64,000 bases of DNA from Andrena cerasifolii (taxonomy: Eukaryota; Arthropoda; Insecta; Hymenoptera; Andrenidae): contig NC_135120.1 in assembly GCF_050908995.1 (NCBI RefSeq), positions 6,895,433 through 6,959,432 of the forward strand. The letters are read 5' to 3'. Each line of letters opens with the position of its first letter. Positions within the stretch are counted from its first letter, which is position 1. Below are positions 58,281-64,000 of the stretch, piece by piece. Both the position numbers and the translations under genes were made by a program. Below the pieces are notes generated by a model, which searched no databases, was not told where the DNA came from, and worked only from the letters and a program-made list of their open reading frames with translations.

Positions 58281-60297
58281 TTATCCGAAATAAATTCCGA
58301 AAGAATTGTTCTTTTTCCAGCTTCTGACTGCGTGTAACCCCTTAAGTCGCCATTTGATGATACTTGGCTTGTTCAACTATAAACCGTGGTTGGCCTTGAA
58401 ACTACATAATGTCATTTTATCCTGTCACAAACATATTATAATAAGTTTGAAAAATAATGAAAAATTTGTTATACCTACCTACTCAAGGACTTGTGCATTG
58501 CAAAAAAAATCTATAGCTGCTGCACCACCAAAGCGAGCGTACTTTCGCAAACAGGAAGAAAACTTAAGAATGTGTAGCTGAGTTTTTATACCAACAAAGG
58601 ATATTGCAGCACAAGCTATAATAAAACATACTTGGAGTTGATTCAGCTTGTTAAATCTTCTTCAACACGAGACATAGTCAAAGAATATATTGTTAATCAG
58701 AATTCCACTTGTCACATTTTAAATTTCCCACCAGCTTAACAATGGTGTGAGAAACACAACGTGTTAGATTGTTAGTTTACAACCTAATTGTGTTATATCT
58801 GCAAGCTTACTGTAATAATGTAATCTTTTAAAATACATATCTGGTGAAGCATTAATATTTTTTATCTATATATAAATTTTTTAAAGGCAGAATAATCAGG
58901 GGATTAATTTATGTAAAATGAGTATACAGTTCCATTTGAAAAACACTGCAGCTGTTCTTTGAAAATGCATCTGCGATTCCTTTGAAAAGATTAATATCAT
59001 AAGATGCTAGAAGTCACTAATTATATTGCAATATTTTTCTATATCAATTGTCTCCATCTTCAGGTAAAAATATGTAGAATACATATATCCCAACTTCGAG
59101 AATTAACTTCTACAGATCGTACCAAAGTCATCCTGACTTTTTTAAATAGCACGATGTGTCTTACCTACATTTATAGCCCATTTCTTGACAAGTGAAATGA
59201 TCATATATAGCTAGTCATAATCATATCAGGATTATAATGAAAATATCATATATATAATGGGAAAAGACAGAAACATTTTCTTCTTCAGCCTCTTACGATA
59301 TCTGCCTCTTGGCCAGATTAGGTGGGCAAGTAGAAACGCCCAGTACGCAGTCAGACACAAGAGAAAATACTTACCTACATCTGGGGCCAAAAATCACTGA
59401 GAAATAAAAATTTCTTATCTGACTTAGTTTTAAAAAGATGTTAGTCTCTAATGCCATTAGTTTTACACCTGGCTTGTATGCTCTTTAAGTGAATGTTCAC
59501 GAAATGAAAGAGCAACAATCGAAACAGAGACGAGCAACGATGTACTTTGCAGCGATGGGAAATATTCACAGATGGGATTGCTTCGACTGAATAATCAAAA
59601 TAATCGAACGAATTTAATATAATAAGTGAAAACCACCTGTACGAACGCTTAATCAACTGATTGGTACGATCAGAATTCCGTATTTATCGATTTCATAATT
59701 TTAAATTGCGAATTCAGCGTTCGTAGAAAGATAGAAGGAATCGGGATCACACGCAGTGTCGGGTTTCAATGTTTCTCACGATTCCGAAACTTTTCTGTAA
59801 AGTTGGAACGCTCGTGTTTGGTTTGGGACGCTACCCTCGGGGTGCAAACAGGACACACATGGCGTACCGACGTCAGATTTTCCAATAAGACTTCTGAAAA
59901 GTATAGTACTTACCTCCACCATATTTTTAACTAGACTTTCCTGTATAAAAAAAAATAATAGTAATAACGCGTGTAGTCAATCTAAATTTTTAAACTTCTT
60001 TTAGGCATCCTGATACTTTTGCATGATGTTTTTGTATGGCGCTACACTTTTTTTATCATTTCTCCTGTTTTTATATAATTCCTCTATTGGTAAAATAGAC
60101 AAAGGCTGTTTATTTTACGTAAATGCCAAGTTAATTATAGAATCAATTTTAGAGCCTATGTTCTTTTAATACAAGTCATTAATGACTGTATTGTATATTT
60201 GTAACAACGCTATAATTTTAGTATCTTAAACTGTGTTACTGATAAATTCACTGACAGATTTTCCAATAAGACTTTCAAGTAACAGACCTGGGCAATC
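58281..60297. other. About 2 kb without recognised gene
   Basis: Short frames only (91 codons at 58306-58581). The 22-bp word cagattttccaataagactt occurs at 59874 and again at 60254, an unexplained direct repeat 380 bp apart. Confidence 0.35.
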
Positions 60298-60514
60298 TTG
60301 AAATGACATTATTTGAAATATTATTTAAAAAAAATTCATCAGTAAGAGATTTTTGTTTGGGACCATCTGACACAATTGCAAAAGAAAATAATCATTCCAC
60401 TAGTGCGGAAGAAGGAAGGGGGTATTATTCTTCAAGAAAACGTCACTTATTATCGGATAATCAGAAAAGTAATCACGATACGATTAAAATACATGCATTG
60501 AACCTATTGAATGA

Positions 60515-60770
60515 GTACTTCATAATTTCATTATCTTAGATACAAGATAATTATTTTCGAAATTATTTCTTCAAACAAAATACAATTGTATTTCGAAAAC
60601 GAAATACTTACGAAATAAAATAACCTGCTATATGAAATATTATTTCATATTTCAGTACTTCATAATTTCATTATCTTAGATACAAGATAATTATTTTCAA
60701 AATTATTTCTTCAAACAAAATACAATTGTATTTCGAAAACGAAATACTTACGAAATAAAATAACCTGTTA
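60515..60770. repeat. 140-bp tandem duplication
   Basis: gtacttcataatttcattat at 60515 recurs at 60655, and the following 115 bp are nearly identical (one clear change, ttttcgaaatt to ttttcaaaatt). The left unit also has an extra gctatatgaaatattatttc tail. Confidence 0.9.
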
Positions 60771-61227
60771 ATGTATCCTCAGGTTGACGGAGAGAATTTT
60801 CCGAAATATTAATTTAAAACAAAATGGCGGCTATTCAAAGTTGAAGTCCTGATTTTCTTCGCGTGATATTTGCACGAAAAATCAGGATTTCAAATTTAAA
60901 TACCCGCCATTTTGTTTTAAATTTTTATTTCAAAAATTCTCTCCGTTAATCAGAGAATAAATTAATATACTAACGAAATCATTTTTGTTTTTTGATTTTA
61001 GATAATCTGGTTTCAAATGTCAGTGCACACCGCAAAATCAAATTTTTAAAAAGGCTTCTTGGATGTGGGTTGTTACTTTATTTTTTACTTTATTAAAATT
61101 ACCAAATTTTCTTTAAATGTTGCTCTTTTAAGCGCAAAAAGTTCTGTAAGAATATATGCCTCCAGTTTTTCAAAAAAAAAATCACAAACATTCGCCTCTT
61201 TTCGACCGCCTGACTGGGTATAAACCC
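60770..61227. mobile_element. Half copy of a TTAA foldback family (copy 2)
   Basis: The right end gtcaggcggtcgaaaagagg, read on the minus strand after GGGTTTATACCCA, abuts TTAA at 61228-61231. The sequence passes through aggcttcttggatgtggg, cgccattttgttttaaat and the central gatatttgcacgaaaaatca loop, and then ends in the other arm. It matches 32774-33150 in reverse orientation. It shares its TTAA with the next element. Confidence 0.75.
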
Positions 61228-61231
61228 TTAA

Positions 61232-61950
61232 GGGGGTATACCCGTTTGAACCCTCGGAAAATGTATACATTTTGTGGATTTTTTTACAAGTCAACGGTTT
61301 GATGCAGATTTCCCGTTTTTTAACTATGTTTACATAGTATTATGAACTACTTATAAAAAAGTTTCAGTTAAAAAACTATTGTTTTTCGGAAGTTACGGAT
61401 ACATGTCCGAAAGTCTCTCGATTTTAGACGGCTAAACGGTGGCCCTAAAAACTCGCGCTACGTTCAATCAATTTACTTCAAATTTTGCATGCAGAATCAT
61501 AATAAGATTCCACATCGTCCAACGAAGGCGATTTTGAAAATTTTGAAAAATAAAGAAATGGTGAGAGATCAAAGGTAAAGTTAAATTTTTCTAAGAGAAA
61601 AATCCACCTTTTTCCTTTATAAATAATAAACGGGGAATCGAAATAAAAAAAGCCTTCGTTGGACGATGCGGAATCTTATTATGATTCTGCATGCAAAATT
61701 TGAAGTAAAGTGGTTGAACGTAGCGCGAGTTTTTAGGGCCACCGTTCAGCCGTCTAAAATCGAGAGACTTTCGGACATGTATCCGTAACTTCCGAAAAAC
61801 AATAGTTTTTTAACTGAAACTTTTTTTATAAGTAGTTCATAATACTATGTAAACATAGTTAAAAAACGGGAAATCTGCATCAAACCGTTGACTTGTAAAA
61901 AAATCCACAAAATGTATACATTTTCCGAGGGTTCAAACGGGTATACCCCC
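61232..61950. mobile_element. 719-bp TTAA foldback MITE, GGGGGTATACCCGTTTGAAC ends
   Basis: ggggtatacccgtttgaacc is inverted exactly at the right (ggttcaaacgggtatacccc), with TTAA at 61228-61231 and 61951-61954. The arms of about 305 bp are nearly identical (for example cttcggaagttacggatacatg-type and actcgcgctacgttcaatca words). The loop is about 115 bp around a cttcgttggacgatg pair. The near identity of its arms suggests a young or homogenised copy. Confidence 0.95.
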
Positions 61951-61954
61951 TTAA

Positions 61955-62704
61955 GGGCTAATAACACTCATTACGTAATAACAACATGTGTAATCGATCT
62001 AATCGGCATTGCTAAACGTGACTGGCATGAGCAACCGATCAATCATCACTGATTACGATTAACTTCAACTCATATTCGATCGTTGTTTACTGTCTCTACT
62101 ATTTAATTTTTCCTACAAAGCTCATGCGGATAAAAATCATGCTACAATATAAAAAAGCAGGGAATATGAATCCTAATATTATTATCCAGCACGGGCACAG
62201 GGCGCGACATGAATTTTAAGTCATTCAAGACGAGGCAAATGAGATTTTTATCGGCCATTTAGCGACCCTACGAGAAACATCATGTTTAATTCCATGCTTT
62301 AGGGAGATTCCGTTGGGTAAACTCAACTGGTCTGGTAAACCCGCTACTAGGAGAGGAAAATGCTACCCTTATATAAGATTTAACCTGTGGTTTGTTAAGG
62401 GGTGTTCTCACAGCACGCAACATCACTTTTGTTTACAAGCAGAAAATTCTATCTGGCAAAAGAAGAAAACACGAAGGATGAGAAATTATAAAATTATGTT
62501 AATAAAAGTAACAAGGGCAAATTAATTAAAATTATTGTGCGTAGTGTGGTTTTCTCCCGGTAATAAGGTAAATGTCCCAATATCTGGACACTAGTGCAAA
62601 TAATACTGATTATTACATTTAATATTCGCTTTATCCATAAAAGAATTATTCTATTCAATTATTCAGATATTCAATAAAATATATTCATGTACATGTTTTT
62701 CTTA
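61955..62704. other. No gene seen
   Basis: The 70-codon + frame at 62313-62525 is not recognised. No repeat noticed. Confidence 0.4.
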
Positions 62705-63123
62705 CAAGGGAACATCCCGAACCCGGAAATTCGAAAAAGTCTGAAACTTTGTGAATATGTAGAGAATTTCCTCCTGATTACAACGCAATTTTTGTTTGCT
62801 GCCCAAATTCACTCTGAGGGGGTGTAATTGACCGCTGCAAATCCGGTTATTTACCGATTTTGTGTTATAACTCGTGAACTGTAAAATAATTTTTTCACCA
62901 AATGGTAGATCTAATTAAAAGAAGTAACTTTTGTCTTGAAACTTTTTTTCTATCTCTTACAGTTCGCGAATTATAACACAAAATCGGAAAATAACCGAAT
63001 TTTCACCCCCTTCGATTGAATATGGGCAGCAAACAAAAATTGCGTTGTAATTAGGAGGAAATCCTCTACATATTCACAAAGTTTCAGAATTTTTTGAATT
63101 TTCGGGTTCGGGATCTTCCCTTG
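62705..63123. mobile_element. 419-bp TTA-flanked palindromic MITE, CAAGGGAACATCCCGAA family, copy 2
   Basis: caagggaacatcccgaaccc on the left and gggttcgggatcttcccttg on the right, with TTA at 62702-62704 and 63124-63126. It aligns along its full length with 39890-40321 with scattered differences and a short deletion in the right half (the cgggggttaatttc segment is missing). Confidence 0.9.
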
Positions 63124-63581
63124 TTAGTAAACTTGTAAGACTTGTAATAAAAATAAATTTTCTTGAACTCTCCAGTTTACAATATTTTAGTATTGCCCTT
63201 ATCTGATTTGCTAAACAGTCTCTACTTTCTTTTAAGCGAATGTTATTAATAATGTTTAGTATATTGGTAAAACTAATACATTTTTGGAAAAATGGTACCT
63301 TGTAGTATTATTCTTTGATAGGAAGATTCAAATTAAAGTTGTTATTAATCTTTTATTCGCATGTCTAAGTATCTACTGGTACAGTGAAATTCCGGAACGG
63401 CCCCAAAGCTGGCCATGTGTGCAAACTGTGAAATAAGTACGAGTTATTGTTGACACAATATTAGAATCATTATTTAACACCTTAGCAATTATTACTCTGT
63501 ATTCTGCTTATCTTGTTTTAATGATAATATTCAATTCATGTGTAAAATTCGCGTGTCACACTCGAATACACATAACCTTAA

Positions 63582-64000
63582 GGGGAGGTTCCTTCCGGTA
63601 AAGATCCCTGCGAAGCTAAAGGCAGTCACGTCCCGAAACTCCAAGAGGACAGTTACGTCCTACTCCATCAACGTCAATCCTTGCTGTCCTACTAAGCCAT
63701 AGTTGCAATAAACCAGACTCCAACCACTAAGTGTAATCTTTCAATCAACGTGATTTATATTTCAATTTAGATCTTGTTTTATCACATTTCAAATACGAAA
63801 AGTGTATGCGTGTTCTTAAGGTAGACCGAGTAACGATCGCGGGATACACGTATCCAACGAGTTGACAATATCTCTATAGAATATAGCGACTCTCGCCTCT
63901 CTCGAAACTATCTTCCAGAAATCATTTCATTCGTGCTCGAACCCAGTGCATAGCACGTTTCTCACCTGATCATTATCAAGTTGGTATTATCACCAAATTA
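63582..64000. other. Possible left end of a TTAA element, then unrecognised sequence to the window edge
   Basis: TTAA at 63578-63581 is followed by GGGGAGGTTCCTTCCGGTA, similar to the 11111 element's end (GGGGAGGTTCCGG). No right end occurs before the edge. 63600-63680 and 63820-63960 are GC-richer; no coding or LTR feature can be proved. Confidence 0.3.

Noticed and set aside
59874..60277. 22-bp direct repeat cagattttccaataagactt as a target duplication of a 380-bp insertion
   Set aside because: The intervening sequence has no terminal structure and the repeat is too long for a typical duplication; left as an unexplained repeat.
60303..60539. 78-codon + frame after cagacctgggcaa, a possible hAT transposase start
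   Set aside because: No BED zinc finger or other hAT feature in the translation, and the terminus has no partner.

Overview
The window looks like gene-poor, AT-rich nuclear DNA from an insect. The reasons are spliced exons with GT/AG junctions, the similarity of the one recognisable gene to insect farnesol-dehydrogenase/DHRS11-like short-chain dehydrogenases, a pogo/Tigger transposase fossil, a Jockey/I-type retrotransposon fossil and very many TTAA-, TA- and TTA-flanked inverted-repeat elements. The order cannot be fixed from sequence alone; a hymenopteran would fit but is a guess. Nothing looks bacterial or viral, and no operon, CRISPR array or rRNA was seen.

Layout. 1-2.1 kb: the last three coding exons of an SDR gene on the + strand; its 5' exons were not found and probably lie to the left. 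2.4-6.3 kb: small inverted-repeat elements, a 40-bp minisatellite and, next to it, a frameshifted collagen-like (Gly-X-Y) fossil on the minus strand. 6.4-12 kb: a dispersed 115-bp repeat and MITEs with TA or TTAA flanks. 12.4-16 kb: a hairpin, CACGATCACG repeats, a 1.38-kb hAT-like foldback and an LTR-like block. 17-19.5 kb: a piggyBac-like MITE and two members of a family with CTTCCGAATGGCCCCAGTGG ends. 20.9-25.6 kb: a 1.18-kb TA element, a TTAA foldback with a piggyBac-like MITE nested in it, and a TTA-flanked 717-bp element. 27.8-38.4 kb: a nest of GGGGAGA-ended TA elements, a CpG-rich palindrome and a multi-level nest. 38.5-51.6 kb: three copies of one TTAA foldback family (one with its loop inverted), a 5'-exon-like CpG block and minisatellite, a Tigger fossil, adjacent foldbacks, and a retrotransposon fossil split by a 195-bp insertion carrying a tRNA-like module. 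52-63.6 kb: more large palindromes, tandem repeats and a second copy of a TTA-flanked MITE.

Apart from the SDR exons I see no intact gene. The dominant biology is repeated insertion, nesting and rearrangement of non-autonomous DNA transposons, several with arms long enough to form double-stranded RNA if transcribed. The most notable points are: (a) TTAA foldbacks with different termini but nearly constant length (about 700-731 bp); (b) TTAA elements nested in TTAA elements; (c) GGGGAGA-type TA elements whose subterminal sequences differ; (d) a loop inversion with matched arms in one copy of a three-copy family; (e) the tRNA-like insertion with a clean 4-bp duplication inside a retrotransposon reading frame.
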